Of a stretch of DNA of 42,691 nucleotides, positions 1 through 7,489 are shown in pieces. Each line of letters starts with the position of its first letter. Position 1 is the first letter of the stretch. The stretch spans positions 1 to 42,691 of the forward strand of contig SFFY01000016.1 of NCBI GenBank assembly GCA_004556745.1. The letters run 5' to 3'. A program made the translations under genes and the position numbers. Origin of the DNA: Bacteroidales bacterium (lineage in GTDB: Bacteria > Bacteroidota > Bacteroidia > Bacteroidales > Bacteroidaceae). The notes below the pieces were generated by a model, which saw nothing but the letters and a program-made list of their open reading frames with translations, was not told where the DNA came from and did not search any database.

Positions 1-99
1 GTGACAAGCTGCCGAAATTTAACAACGGGCGTGAGATCGGCGAAGACGGGAAACCGATTCGAGGCACGGGAAAGATGGTTTTTGACTGGCAGAAGTGGG
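1..99. repeat. Terminal direct repeat (circular join), left copy
   Basis: The first 99 bases are identical to bases 42593-42691. Removing one copy gives a 42,592-bp circle in which the methyltransferase frame runs unbroken from 42145 through the join to 371. A repeat of exactly 99 bases is typical of an assembler k-mer overlap on a circular or circularly permuted molecule. A genuine short terminal repeat of the virion DNA is less likely but possible. Confidence 0.95.
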
Positions 100-371
100 A
101 GCGAGACGGGAAGGACATTCCCAAGATTCACCCCACGCAGAAGCCGGTGAACGTGCTGAAACGGCTGATTGAAGTTTTCACTGATCCCGGCGACGTGGTA
201 ATCGATCCATGCGCGGGAAGCGCAACCACCCTCCGCGCTGCGTATGAACTTGGGCGAAATGCTTACGGTTTCGAAATCGACAGGAATTTTTACAAGGCGG
301 CGCAAGAAGAAATGCTTGCCCCACTGTTTGAGAAGCCCGCACAAATCACGATGGAAGAGGTGACGCGATGA
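1..371 (+). CDS. DNA adenine/cytosine-N4 methyltransferase, C-terminal part (gene crosses the join)
   Basis: This is the 3' part of the gene that starts at 42145; joined, it encodes 272 residues. The part here carries the IHPTQKP signature just before the SAM-binding loop DPCAGSATT (the FxGxG-type motif I) and then the helix with GFEID. The catalytic DIPY motif is near the N-terminus, on the other side of the join. The order catalytic motif then SAM motif, separated by a recognition region, is that of beta-class amino-methyltransferases. It probably methylates phage DNA to evade host restriction. Its stop overlaps the ATG of the next gene (ATGA), so it belongs to the early operon. Confidence 0.9.
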   Translation, partial: DKLPKFNNGREIGEDGKPIRGTGKMVFDWQKWERDGKDIPKIHPTQKPVNVLKRLIEVFTDPGDVVIDPCAGSATTLRAAYELGRNAYGFEIDRNFYKAAQEEMLAPLFEKPAQITMEEVTR

Positions 372-898
372 GACGGCACGACAAGCGCACGAGAGAGCAG
401 CGCAAAGCCGATGAATCGGCGCTGTTCGCGGCGGCATGCCTGGGCGCGACGGTCATCTTGATTGCGATCGCGATCCTCGCCACCAGCGCGCATGCGGTCG
501 ATGCGGAACCGGAAGAAGCACCAATCGTAGATGAGTATGACCCCGCGTGGGACAAGCCCGCGACGAAAAGTGCAGTCTGCAACGACGTGTTTCTCGGTGA
601 GTTTACGCTCACGGCCTATTGCCCCGGATGCTGCTGCTGCGGCAAGTGGGCGAGCGGCTACACCGCGACCGGCACGCTGGCCACCGAAGGGCGCACGATC
701 GCCGTTGACCCTGACGTTATCCCATACGGGACGCGCGTGCTGCTCATCTGGCCGGACGGCACGCAGCACAGATACATCGCCGAGGATTGCGGCGGCGGCG
801 TAAACGGCAACCACATCGACGTGTTTTTCAACGACCATCAGGCGGCGCGCGTGTTCGGCGTGCAGAGCGCAATGGTGTACATGGAGGGGGAGGAATGA
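368..898 (+). CDS. Membrane-anchored or secreted 3D-domain protein
   Basis: 176 residues. A basic N-terminus is followed by a hydrophobic segment at about residues 22-40 ending in ATSAHA, so it is a signal peptide or a single membrane anchor. The C-terminal half has a 3D domain: a TLTAYCPG start, a Cys cluster (CPGCCCCGK), TIAVDPDVIPYGTRV, and the DCGGGVNGNHIDVFF segment with the family's conserved Asp residues. 3D domains occur in cell-wall proteins of the YocH/MltA-like double-psi barrel group, often lytic transglycosylases. A secreted wall-active protein in an early operon, next to a methyltransferase, is unexpected; it may act in lysogeny or on superinfecting phage. The ATG overlaps the upstream stop. 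Confidence 0.8.
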   Translation: MRRHDKRTREQRKADESALFAAACLGATVILIAIAILATSAHAVDAEPEEAPIVDEYDPAWDKPATKSAVCNDVFLGEFTLTAYCPGCCCCGKWASGYTATGTLATEGRTIAVDPDVIPYGTRVLLIWPDGTQHRYIAEDCGGGVNGNHIDVFFNDHQAARVFGVQSAMVYMEGEE

Positions 899-1053
899 TG
901 CACTGCGAAGCGTGCGGTGCGGATTTTGAGCACCCGGCTATTTACCGCGAACAAGAAAACCTTGACGGAGAACGCGGGTATTACTGGCACGAAACGCTGG
1001 TATGCCCCTTCTGCGGTGAGGAATGGATAACGGAGGTAAAAGATGAAAACTGA
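895..1053 (+). CDS. Small zinc-ribbon protein
   Basis: 52 residues, starting at ATGATG that overlaps the preceding TGA, with GGGGGAGG just upstream. Two Cys pairs, CEACG near the N-terminus and CPFCG near the C-terminus, form a likely zinc ribbon around an acidic and aromatic middle. No catalytic motif is visible. Such proteins are common in Gram-positive phage early operons and their roles are mostly unknown. Function unassigned. Confidence 0.7.
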   Translation: MMHCEACGADFEHPAIYREQENLDGERGYYWHETLVCPFCGEEWITEVKDEN

Positions 1054-1258
1054 TGGGGTTAGCGAGTACACTCACTGCACGGTTGACATCTACTTCCCAA
1101 ACAAAGATGTCAAATGTATGTTCTGCCCGTTACTTGAAACGTACTCGCGCAACCAGTGCCGGAGAACCGGCGAATACATTGCAGACACGCGTGGCATCGG
1201 CATCTGGTGCCCGCTGAAAATGGAGGAGTTAACTGATGGAGAACCTTGGAATCTATGA
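1043..1258 (+). CDS. Small Cys-rich hypothetical protein
   Basis: 71 residues with a good GGAGGTAA site eight bases before the ATG and an 11-base overlap with the gene upstream. It contains CMFCPLL, an Asn-Gln-Cys-Arg-Arg segment and IWCPLKM, so four Cys that could bind a metal. I do not recognise a family. It overlaps the next gene by 23 bases, which supports co-translation with the recombination genes that follow. Confidence 0.65.
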   Translation: MKTDGVSEYTHCTVDIYFPNKDVKCMFCPLLETYSRNQCRRTGEYIADTRGIGIWCPLKMEELTDGEPWNL

Positions 1259-1907
1259 AAGAGTGCGGCAAGTCCCGCAGTCCGCACAGCGCGAAATTCA
1301 AGCGGGGAGGCTAAAAGGAAAAACTGACATTAACCCCATGTGGCGCATTAAGGCGCTTACGGAGCAATTCGGCCCTTGCGGTATTGGTTGGAAATATACC
1401 ATCACCGATAAGCGCCTTGAAAATGGCGCGAACAACGAGGTTTCCGCATTTGTGGACATTGACCTTTACATCAAGGTTGATGGCGCGTGGTCAGATGCAA
1501 TACCCGGCACAGGCGGAAGCGCGTTTGTCGCCAGTGAACGAAACGGCCTTTACACCTCTGACGAGTGCTTCAAAATGGCGCTGACCGACGCTATCTCCGT
1601 TGCCTGCAAGGCGCTCGGTTTTGGCGCCGATGTGTATTGGGCGAAGGACACGACCAAGTACACGCCAAGAACCGCAGATCAGAAGCCGAGCAAGGAAGAG
1701 ATGGACGCATTTAATGCACAGTACAAGCGCGATGTTGAGAAAAACACCTGCAAGGACTGCGGCAAGCCCATCTACCCGGTGACGCACGGCGGCAAGAAGT
1801 ATTCCGTTGCGGAGGTCGCGGAGAACGCGAGGAAGACATATAAAGAACCGCTCTGCTGGGCTTGCATGATGGCAAGGAAAAAAGCCAATGAAAGCCCGAC
1901 TGCATGA
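1236..1907 (+). CDS. Rad52/Sak-type single-strand annealing protein (putative)
   Basis: 223 residues. The core (about residues 25-150) has the pattern of phage Rad52/Sak-like annealing proteins: MWRIKALTEQFGPCGIGW at the N-terminus, a beta-sheet stretch, then GTGGSAFV and DECFKMALTDAISVACKALGFGADVYW. The C-terminal part adds CKDCGKPI and CWAC, a likely zinc-binding tail. It would anneal complementary single strands coated by the phage SSB encoded at 2699. Its position directly before NinB-like, HNH-like and SSB genes supports a recombination role. The assignment rests on pattern recognition, and a structure-based comparison would be needed to name the exact subfamily. Confidence 0.7.
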   Translation: MENLGIYERVRQVPQSAQREIQAGRLKGKTDINPMWRIKALTEQFGPCGIGWKYTITDKRLENGANNEVSAFVDIDLYIKVDGAWSDAIPGTGGSAFVASERNGLYTSDECFKMALTDAISVACKALGFGADVYWAKDTTKYTPRTADQKPSKEEMDAFNAQYKRDVEKNTCKDCGKPIYPVTHGGKKYSVAEVAENARKTYKEPLCWACMMARKKANESPTA

Positions 1908-2409
1908 CCTGACCCTTGCGCGCGATGGTAAGTATTTGCTCACCATCGCAACGCGGGAGAACGTCGGAACACTGTATGACGAGCTGCACGAGGTAGACGT
2001 TGACGTTACCGTCAAAAAACACCGTGAGAAACGGAGCCTCGATGCCAATGCTTACTCATGGGTTTTACTGGATAAGCTCGCAGAAGCCACAGGAACGCCC
2101 AAGAGCGAGGTTTACCGCCGAGAGGTGCGGGACGTCGGTGGGAACACAGAAACCGTCTGTGTGCGCGAGAAGGCCGTGCAGAAGCTATGCGACGGCTGGA
2201 ACAAGAACGGCATCGGCTGGCAGACGGAAGTGTTGGACAGCAAAATAGAGGGTTGCAAGAACGTGGTTCTGTATTACGGCTCGTCCACCTTTGACACAAA
2301 GCAAATGTCACGCCTGATCGACAACATTGTTCAGGACTGCAAGGAGCTTGGCATTGAGACATTGACCCCGCAACAGCTTGACGCATTGAAGGAGGAATGG
2401 GGCAGATGA
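1888..2409 (+). CDS. NinB/Orf-like recombination protein (putative)
   Basis: 173 residues, overlapping the annealing gene by 20 bases. The segment KRSLDANAYSWVLLDKLAE resembles the RSLDQN...W signature of the NinB/Orf family, which in lambda helps load recombinases on SSB-coated DNA. The rest is mixed alpha/beta with no nuclease motif. Context (annealing protein before, SSB after) fits. Similar clostridial phage proteins are usually left as hypothetical, so the name is tentative. Confidence 0.6.
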   Translation: MKARLHDLTLARDGKYLLTIATRENVGTLYDELHEVDVDVTVKKHREKRSLDANAYSWVLLDKLAEATGTPKSEVYRREVRDVGGNTETVCVREKAVQKLCDGWNKNGIGWQTEVLDSKIEGCKNVVLYYGSSTFDTKQMSRLIDNIVQDCKELGIETLTPQQLDALKEEWGR

Positions 2410-2705
2410 CTAAAAGCATCATGCAGGACAAGAGAGAATGCTATATCTCTGGATTCTCGACGAACCTCGCACGGCATCACATTTATGGCGGCGGTCGCAG
2501 ACAGCTATCAGACATTTGGGGATGCTGGGTGTGGCTTCGTGCCGACTGGCACAATATGGCCGACTACGGCGTGCACGGGAAAGACGGCCACGAACTGGAT
2601 ATGCGGCTGAAACGCGAGTGTCAGAAGCGCTTTGAAGATCTCTACGGCCACGATACTTTCATGGCGGTATTCAAGAAAAACTATTTGGAGGACGAATCAT
2701 GTTAA
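2406..2705 (+). CDS. HNH-like/DUF968-type small protein
   Basis: 99 residues; the ATG overlaps the previous stop (ATGA) with GGAGG 11 bases upstream, so this start is preferred over TTG/GTG codons further up. CYISGFSTNLARHHIYGGG matches the compact beta-hairpin-plus-HH pattern of DUF968/HNH-type phage proteins (usually CxxC...HHIFGG), and WHN occurs later. Here one metal Cys of the usual CxxC is replaced by Ser (CYISG), so nuclease activity may be lost. It sits among recombination genes and overlaps ssb by seven bases. Confidence 0.65.
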   Translation: MTKSIMQDKRECYISGFSTNLARHHIYGGGRRQLSDIWGCWVWLRADWHNMADYGVHGKDGHELDMRLKRECQKRFEDLYGHDTFMAVFKKNYLEDESC

Positions 2706-3112
2706 ACAGAATTTGCATTATGGGGCGCATTACGCGCGATCTGGAACTGCGCCGCACGCAGGACGGAACGGCGGTCACGAGCTTTACCGTTGCCGTCGAT
2801 GACGATTTCAAGAGCAAGGCAACTGGCGAGAAGAAAACTTATTTCCTCGACGTGGTGGCGTGGCGACATGCGGCAGAGTTCGCTTGCCAGTATCTCGGCA
2901 AAGGCCGCATGGTCGTGGTCGATGGCAAGCTCACCGTCCGCGACTGGACGGACAAGGACGGCAATAAGCGCCGCAACGCGGAGATCATCGCCGACAATAT
3001 CTATTTCGGCGACAGCAAGCGCGACGATGCTGCCGCGCCACAATACGCCGCAGAGAGCGCAGCAGGCGGTTTTACGGAAGTCAGCGAGGACGACGGCATG
3101 TTACCGTTTTAA
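2699..3112 (+). CDS. ssb: Single-stranded DNA-binding protein
   Basis: 137 residues. The N-terminal OB fold is recognisable from MLNRICIMGRITRDLELR, TSFTVAVDDDF, TYFLDVVAW, GKGRMVVVDGKL and AEIIADNIYF. The C-terminus is a flexible Ala/acidic tail ending EDDGMLPF, the acidic tip with final Pro-Phe that SSBs use to recruit partners. It protects single strands during phage replication and recombination and probably contacts the annealing and NinB-like proteins upstream and the replisome genes downstream. Confidence 0.97.
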   Translation: MLNRICIMGRITRDLELRRTQDGTAVTSFTVAVDDDFKSKATGEKKTYFLDVVAWRHAAEFACQYLGKGRMVVVDGKLTVRDWTDKDGNKRRNAEIIADNIYFGDSKRDDAAAPQYAAESAAGGFTEVSEDDGMLPF

Positions 3113-3124
3113 GGCGGTGGGCAG

Positions 3125-3868
3125 ATGCCGAATAGAATCATCAAAGAGAGTTTATGCTCAAGTGAGAAAATAGCATCGCTTTCGGATTTCGAGTTTCGGC
3201 TATGGGTTGGATTGATTACGCAAGTAGATGATGCGGGGCGCGGAGACGCCCGCCCCGCGATTATAAAAGGACGAGTTTTCCCGTTCAGGGAAAGGCTATC
3301 CATCAAAGACATCGACGCTGCGCTCCAAGCTTTGGCGGCAAAAGGCTGCGTTTCCCTCTATACGGTAGACGGGAAGCCCTACTTTTTGTTCCCCGGGTGG
3401 GTCAAGCATCAACGTGTCAGAGATTGCAAGCCGAAATATCCCGAACCGCCGGAAAATCTCAATCTGCCGCAATCTGCGGCGAGTTGCGGCGAGTTGCCGC
3501 AATCTGCGGCCTTAATCCAATCCGAATCCAATCCGAATCCAGAATCCAATCCGAAAAAATATTGCGCTGAGCCGCTTGCGGCTGACGCGCCGCCGGTGAT
3601 TTCTTTGCCGCTGAATGACGGAACGTTCTATGACGTGTCGGAGAACGACAGGGCCAAATGGTCGCAGCTCTATCCGAACGTTGACGTTCTACAACAGCTC
3701 AGAAACATGGCGGGATGGTGCGACGCGAACCCTACCAAGCGAAAAACACGCGGAGGCATCAAGCGTTTCATCACCGCTTGGCTTGCCAGAGAGCAGGACA
3801 AGGGCGGCAAAGCACCGCAAAATAAGCCGTTTGTCTACGACTACGGCAACACGGAGGGAAGCCTATGA
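3125..3868 (+). CDS. Phage replisome organiser / replication initiator
   Basis: 247 residues. The N-terminal part (MPNRIIKESLCSSEKIASL...DFEFRLWVGLITQVDDAGRG) is the winged-helix start common to Gram-positive phage replisome organisers and DnaD-like proteins. The C-terminal part (from about residue 165) is helical and basic (NPTKRKTRGGIKRFITAWL). Between them is a low-complexity linker with LPQSAA twice and a run of Asn-Pro/Glu-Ser, coded by DNA repeats that look like an origin. It precedes a DnaC-like loader whose ATG overlaps this stop, the usual initiator-loader pair. Confidence 0.85.
   Translation: MPNRIIKESLCSSEKIASLSDFEFRLWVGLITQVDDAGRGDARPAIIKGRVFPFRERLSIKDIDAALQALAAKGCVSLYTVDGKPYFLFPGWVKHQRVRDCKPKYPEPPENLNLPQSAASCGELPQSAALIQSESNPNPESNPKKYCAEPLAADAPPVISLPLNDGTFYDVSENDRAKWSQLYPNVDVLQQLRNMAGWCDANPTKRKTRGGIKRFITAWLAREQDKGGKAPQNKPFVYDYGNTEGSL
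3466..3552. repeat. Candidate replication origin: iterons inside the initiator gene
   Basis: A 15-base inverted repeat, GCCGCAATCTGCGGC, occurs twice (3466-3480 and 3496-3510). It is followed by seven AATCC units at 3514, 3519, 3525, 3530, 3536, 3543 and 3548, then an A-rich stretch at 3553-3562. Repeats plus AT-rich DNA within the initiator's own gene is the arrangement of lambda O and many Gram-positive phages. Origin function is inferred; no binding data. Confidence 0.6.
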
Positions 3869-4692
3869 ACGTTGACGCATTGATCGACAGCATCGCGGAA
3901 AAGGCTGAGCCTGTGCGCGATCTGGTCGACTACGAGAAAGACGGGCTGCTGTACTGCGGCCATTGCAACACGCCGAAGCAGTGCCGGATCCCAATCGGCG
4001 GGGGCGTCCGCCTTGTCGGGTGTCAGTGTGCTTGCGCGGCGCGAGAATACGAGGCCGAAAAAAAAGCACGCGCTGACCGCGAAAAGCGACTGCGCATCGA
4101 AACGCTGCGTGCTGACGGAATCCGCGACAAGAGCCTGACGGCGTGCCGGTTCGACAAGGCAACGATGAGCGAGGAAATTGTCAAATGCAAGCGCTATGCC
4201 GATGCGTGGGACGATATGCGGAGAGAGAACAACGGACTCCTGCTGTGGGGCAACACCGGCAACGGGAAGACCTTCGCGGCGGCGTGCATCGCCAACGAGC
4301 TGATTGATCGCGGAATTCCGGCGATGATTACGAGCTTCCCGCGAATCCTCAACGCAGGGTATGACAAGCAGGAAATCATCGAGCAGGTGCATTACTATCC
4401 GCTGATGGTGATCGACGATCTCGGCGCGGAACGAAGTAGCGAGTACGCGATGGAGACAGTCTACACGGTCATCGATGAGCGCTACAAGGCCAAAAAGCCG
4501 CTGATCGTCACCACGAACCTGACGCTGGACGAGCTGTGCAGGCCGAAAGACATGACTTATCAGCGCATCTATGACCGCATTCTCGAGATGTGCACCCCGA
4601 TGGTGTTCAATGGCGGCAGCCTGAGACGAGACAAAGCGAATAAGCGACTGCGATATGTCAAGTCAGTGTTGGAGGGTAACAATGGGAATTGA
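3865..4692 (+). CDS. dnaC: DnaC/IstB-like AAA+ helicase loader
   Basis: 275 residues. The N-terminal 70 residues hold a Cys cluster (CGHCNTPKQC and GCQCAC) likely to bind zinc. The ATPase core has Walker A GNTGNGKT at about 129-136, Walker B MVIDDLGAE, sensor-1 IVTTNLTL and a late Arg-rich YDRIL segment. It should load the replicative helicase at the phage origin together with the organiser encoded just upstream (overlap ATGA). The gene ends in GGAGGGTAAC, which supplies the ribosome site for the next gene. Confidence 0.93.
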   Translation: MNVDALIDSIAEKAEPVRDLVDYEKDGLLYCGHCNTPKQCRIPIGGGVRLVGCQCACAAREYEAEKKARADREKRLRIETLRADGIRDKSLTACRFDKATMSEEIVKCKRYADAWDDMRRENNGLLLWGNTGNGKTFAAACIANELIDRGIPAMITSFPRILNAGYDKQEIIEQVHYYPLMVIDDLGAERSSEYAMETVYTVIDERYKAKKPLIVTTNLTLDELCRPKDMTYQRIYDRILEMCTPMVFNGGSLRRDKANKRLRYVKSVLEGNNGN

Positions 4693-5119
4693 TATTTCTC
4701 AACTGGGCAAGGACGCTCAAGCCCAGGTCATGGCAAATATGGCCGTGCAGGAAGTCAAGAAGCGCAGCAAGTACGGGAACCGCAAGGTCGTGCGCGACGG
4801 TATCAAGTTCGATTCCGAGCGCGAGGCAGAGCGGTTCGGCGAGCTGAAAGCGCTACGAGCAATGGGCAAGATCCGCAATCTGAGGCTGCAAGCCAATTTC
4901 ACGCTTGTGGAGGGCTACACGACCATCAATGGCGAGAGGATCAAGCCGATGGTTTACCGTGCGGATTTCACCTACGAACGGGCGACCGAGCCGGACTGCA
5001 ACGGCGCGGTGTATTGGTTACTCGAGGCCGAGGACGTAAAGGGAATGAAAACGAAAGACTACCTGCTGAAAAAGAAGCTGATGCAGGATAAGTTCGGCAT
5101 CACGATCCGCGAGGTGTGA
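4682..5119 (+). CDS. DUF1064 protein (putative RecU/VRR-like nuclease)
   Basis: 145 residues, ATG at 4682 after GGAGGG. KYGNRKVVRDGIKFDSERE, EAERFGELKALRAMGKI, ADFTY, and a late EAEDVKGMKTKDYLLKKKL are the features of DUF1064. In this family the conserved E/D...E.K pattern (here ADFTY, LLEAEDVKG) recalls PD-(D/E)XK nucleases such as RecU. It is probably a Holliday junction or branched-DNA nuclease acting late in replication; activity is inferred from family resemblance. Confidence 0.8.
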   Translation: MGIDISQLGKDAQAQVMANMAVQEVKKRSKYGNRKVVRDGIKFDSEREAERFGELKALRAMGKIRNLRLQANFTLVEGYTTINGERIKPMVYRADFTYERATEPDCNGAVYWLLEAEDVKGMKTKDYLLKKKLMQDKFGITIREV

Positions 5120-5120
5120 G

Positions 5121-5315
5121 ATGAGTTTTGAACACTGCCACAGCTGCAAGCCGCCAACGCGGCACGTAGGCTGTCACTGCGATTGCCCGTACTATCAGGC
5201 GGATATCGCCAAGTACAACACGACGAAGCAAGAAGAAGCACGCCAGGCGCAGGAGAAAGACGATTATTTGAGCGCGCGCCATTTCAAGACGCGGCGCTAT
5301 CAACGACTGAAATGA
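5121..5315 (+). CDS. Small Cys/His-rich hypothetical protein
   Basis: 64 residues, two bases after the DUF1064 stop, with GAGGTG as ribosome site. The N-terminal half has four Cys and several His (CHSCKPP, GCHCDCPYY), a likely metal-binding knuckle; the C-terminal half is a charged helix with many Lys, Glu and Gln. No family recognised. Confidence 0.6.
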   Translation: MSFEHCHSCKPPTRHVGCHCDCPYYQADIAKYNTTKQEEARQAQEKDDYLSARHFKTRRYQRLK

Positions 5316-5327
5316 GGGAGCGAAAAG

Positions 5328-5564
5328 ATGAAATACAGACAGCTGTATGTGGCGATTGACCACAAGCATGCAGGAGTTGTAACCTGCGTGGCAGACTCAC
5401 CGGCAGAGCTTGCCCAAAAGTGCGGCGTTGACCTCAGCACGGTATCGCACTCTGTTTCTGCCATGCGGCAGAACCCACAGAAAAAGCGCAGATTCGCGAG
5501 TGTCTGGACGGTGTGGAGCGACAGGGAATACGCGAAATATTTCGGGGAGGTGCCGACATGCTGA
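5328..5564 (+). CDS. Small HTH-like regulator (putative)
   Basis: 78 residues. AELAQKCGVDLSTVSHSVSAMRQ reads as a helix-turn-helix, followed by a basic stretch (QKKRRFASVW). A beta-rich N-terminus (MKYRQLYVAIDHKHAGVV) precedes it. It overlaps the next gene, another HTH protein, by seven bases. Its targets are unknown. Confidence 0.6.
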   Translation: MKYRQLYVAIDHKHAGVVTCVADSPAELAQKCGVDLSTVSHSVSAMRQNPQKKRRFASVWTVWSDREYAKYFGEVPTC

Positions 5565-5803
5565 GAGTGCATCGGTCAAAGACCCCGTATGAGCGTTGCG
5601 TCTATCCGGTACTCAAAGAAGCGTTGGAAAAGACGGACTTGTCGCAGATCCAGCTTGCAAAAGAATGCGGCGTCGCACAGTCGACCATCATTCGGTGGAC
5701 GTTTGGCGACTGTGAATGCACCGTGAAATTCCTGCTCAAGCTGGAAGAGATCACCGGGAAGCCGTTCCGTGAGCTGTTTGGGGGATGCGAGGGGAGAAGA
5801 TGA
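5558..5803 (+). CDS. XRE-family HTH protein
   Basis: 81 residues; ATG at 5558 with GGGAGGTG upstream and a start inside the previous gene's end. LSQIQLAKECGVAQSTIIRWTFGDCE is a clear HTH_3 motif, followed by FLLKLEEITGKPFRELF, the usual third and fourth helices. It has no dimerisation or protease domain. It probably tunes early transcription. ATGA overlap with the following Dcm-like gene. Confidence 0.75.
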   Translation: MLRVHRSKTPYERCVYPVLKEALEKTDLSQIQLAKECGVAQSTIIRWTFGDCECTVKFLLKLEEITGKPFRELFGGCEGRR

Positions 5804-6501
5804 GCGATAAAATCCCGAAACTTTTAGTCTGCTGTGAGGAAAGCCAGCGCGTATGCATTGCGTTTCGCGCGAAGGGCTGGGAGGCGTACAGCTGCGATAT
5901 TGAGCCGTGTTCGGGCGGGCATCCCGAGTGGCATATCCAGCAGGACGTGTTACCGCTTATCAATGGCGATTGCACGTTTAAGACGGTTGACGGTGTTGAG
6001 CACCGCGTTGACGGGCAATGGGATTTGCTGATTTGTCACCCGCCCTGCACGTATTTGAGCAATGCAGGCGCGCGGCACCTGTGGAAAGGACATCGGCTTA
6101 ACGAAGAACGGTATGCAAAAGGACTTGAAGCAAAGGCGTTTTTTATGGAATTTTTGAATGCCGATTGTGAGCATATCGTTGTTGAGAATCCCATCCCGTC
6201 GAAAGTCTACGAACTGCCGCCATATACGCAGGCGATTCAGCCATTTGATTTTTACGGTAAAGATCATCCGTACAGCAAGAAAACCTGCCTATGGCTGAAG
6301 AATGTGCCAAAGCTCGAAGCGGTTGAACCGGTTAAGCCTGCGGCTACATGGTGTCCCAGCGGGTCATACAGCCATCGGCACGGTGAACAGCATAGGGGTA
6401 TGTTTACGACCGATAGGGCGAAAAACCGCGCAAAGACCTTTCCCGGCATCGCCAGAGCAATGGCGGAGCAATGGGGCGGAGACATTGGGGAGGAGGCATG
6501 A
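5800..6501 (+). CDS. Dcm-like DNA cytosine methyltransferase family protein
   Basis: 233 residues. It opens with a Rossmann strand, KLLVCCEESQRVCIAF...GWEAYSCDIEPC, followed by HPEWHIQQDV (motif III-like). WDLLICHPPCTYLSNAG at about 80 carries the Pro-Cys of motif IV, and HIVVENPIP stands in for the ENV of motif VI. It is shorter than a full C5 methylase (usually over 300 residues) and lacks an evident target-recognition domain, so it may act as a minimal methylase or with a partner. It is clustered with another methyltransferase, Lar and a PAPS-reductase-like gene, which suggests a DNA-modification or anti-restriction theme. Confidence 0.75.
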   Translation: MSDKIPKLLVCCEESQRVCIAFRAKGWEAYSCDIEPCSGGHPEWHIQQDVLPLINGDCTFKTVDGVEHRVDGQWDLLICHPPCTYLSNAGARHLWKGHRLNEERYAKGLEAKAFFMEFLNADCEHIVVENPIPSKVYELPPYTQAIQPFDFYGKDHPYSKKTCLWLKNVPKLEAVEPVKPAATWCPSGSYSHRHGEQHRGMFTTDRAKNRAKTFPGIARAMAEQWGGDIGEEA

Positions 6502-7386
6502 TGGACGGGTATAGCAATCAGCCGATCCCGAAGGAGGCGGTGAAACAGCTTTTAGCCCTCGACTTGCAGGACAAGGAAATCTTGAGCTACGAGAAGATCG
6601 ACCAATGGTTCACCGCATGGGACGGCAAGTGCTATGTGTCGTTCTCCGGCGGCAAGGATTCCACCGTGCTGGCATATCTGGTTGCGCGTTACCTGTCGAG
6701 TTTCAGAACGCCGACGTTGGCGTTGACGCTGGTGTTTGTCAACACGGGGCTGGAATATCCCGAGATTCAGCACTTCGTCAACGACTATACGGTGTGGCTG
6801 CAAAAGCAATTTCCGCGGATCGAGGTGCAGCTCGTGCGGCTACGTCCGAAGATGAACATTCGGCAGGTAGTGACGAAGTACGGATACAGCATCGTGAGCA
6901 AAGAGGTCGCGAACTGCGTATACCTTGCGCGTAAAAACGGCAACAAATCAAGGTTGGCGCGTCTGCGAGGCAAGCTATTGACACCAGATGGACGGGAAAG
7001 CCCGTTTTGTTGCAATAACTGGGAATACCTGCTCTACGCCCCGTTTTGGGTATCTGATGAGTGCTGTCACATTATGAAAAAATCGACGGCGCACAGATAC
7101 GAGAACACGAGTAAGTTGAGATCAATGACAGCAATGATGGCTAAAGAAAGCCGTCAGCGCATGATAAAGTGGCAAAAAAACGGGTTGCAACACCTTTGAC
7201 GGCAAACGCCCTATGAGCAAGCCCATGAGCTTCTGGACAGAGCAAGACGTGCTGCACTACCTGCGAGACGAAAACATCCCGTATTGCAGCGTATACGGCG
7301 ACATCGTGGCGAGCGACGGCGAGAATGACTATACCGAAACGCTGATCGACTGCAAACTGCACTGCACGGGATGCCAGCGAACAGGT
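6498..7386 (+). pseudogene. PAPS-reductase/ATP-pyrophosphatase family protein, exon 1 (frameshift at 7174-7180)
   Basis: First exon of a phage PAPS-reductase family gene. ATG 6498 follows GGGGAGGAGG and overlaps the prior stop. SFSGGKDST at about residue 50 is the PP-loop that binds ATP; VFVNTGLEYPE and the Cys pair FCCNNW follow. The frame then breaks at a run of seven A (7174-7180), giving a stop at 7197-7199. Dropping one A restores WQKTGCNTFDGKRPMSKP and continues through LHCTGCQRTG to 7386, where a group I intron begins. With one A removed and the intron spliced, the product is 360 residues. Such proteins are related to DndC and may act in DNA or tRNA sulfur chemistry; substrate unknown. 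The shift may be a real lesion, a slippage site, or a sequencing error. Confidence 0.85.
7174..7180 (+). other. A7 run at a one-base frame break in the PAPS-reductase gene
   Basis: With seven A, the frame entering from 6498 ends at 7199. With six, or after polymerase slippage, it reads on into the Thr-Gly-Cys-Asn motif typical of the family. A ribosomal -1 shift at A-AAA-AAC would enter the wrong frame, so slippage or an assembly error explains it better. Confidence 0.75.
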
Positions 7387-7489
7387 CAGAGTATAACGGC
7401 CGCTTGATGGGGCGACCCATCATGTAATAACAGTGTGAACCCTATTACTCAGGGGTGTGCCGCCACAAGGCGGTGCTAACGGGGAAGCC

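Noticed and set aside
7213..7407. A separate small gene in the second part of the PAPS-reductase exon
   Set aside because: Its sequence continues the PAPS-reductase protein without gap once one A is removed, and its end runs into the intron; it lacks a ribosome site.
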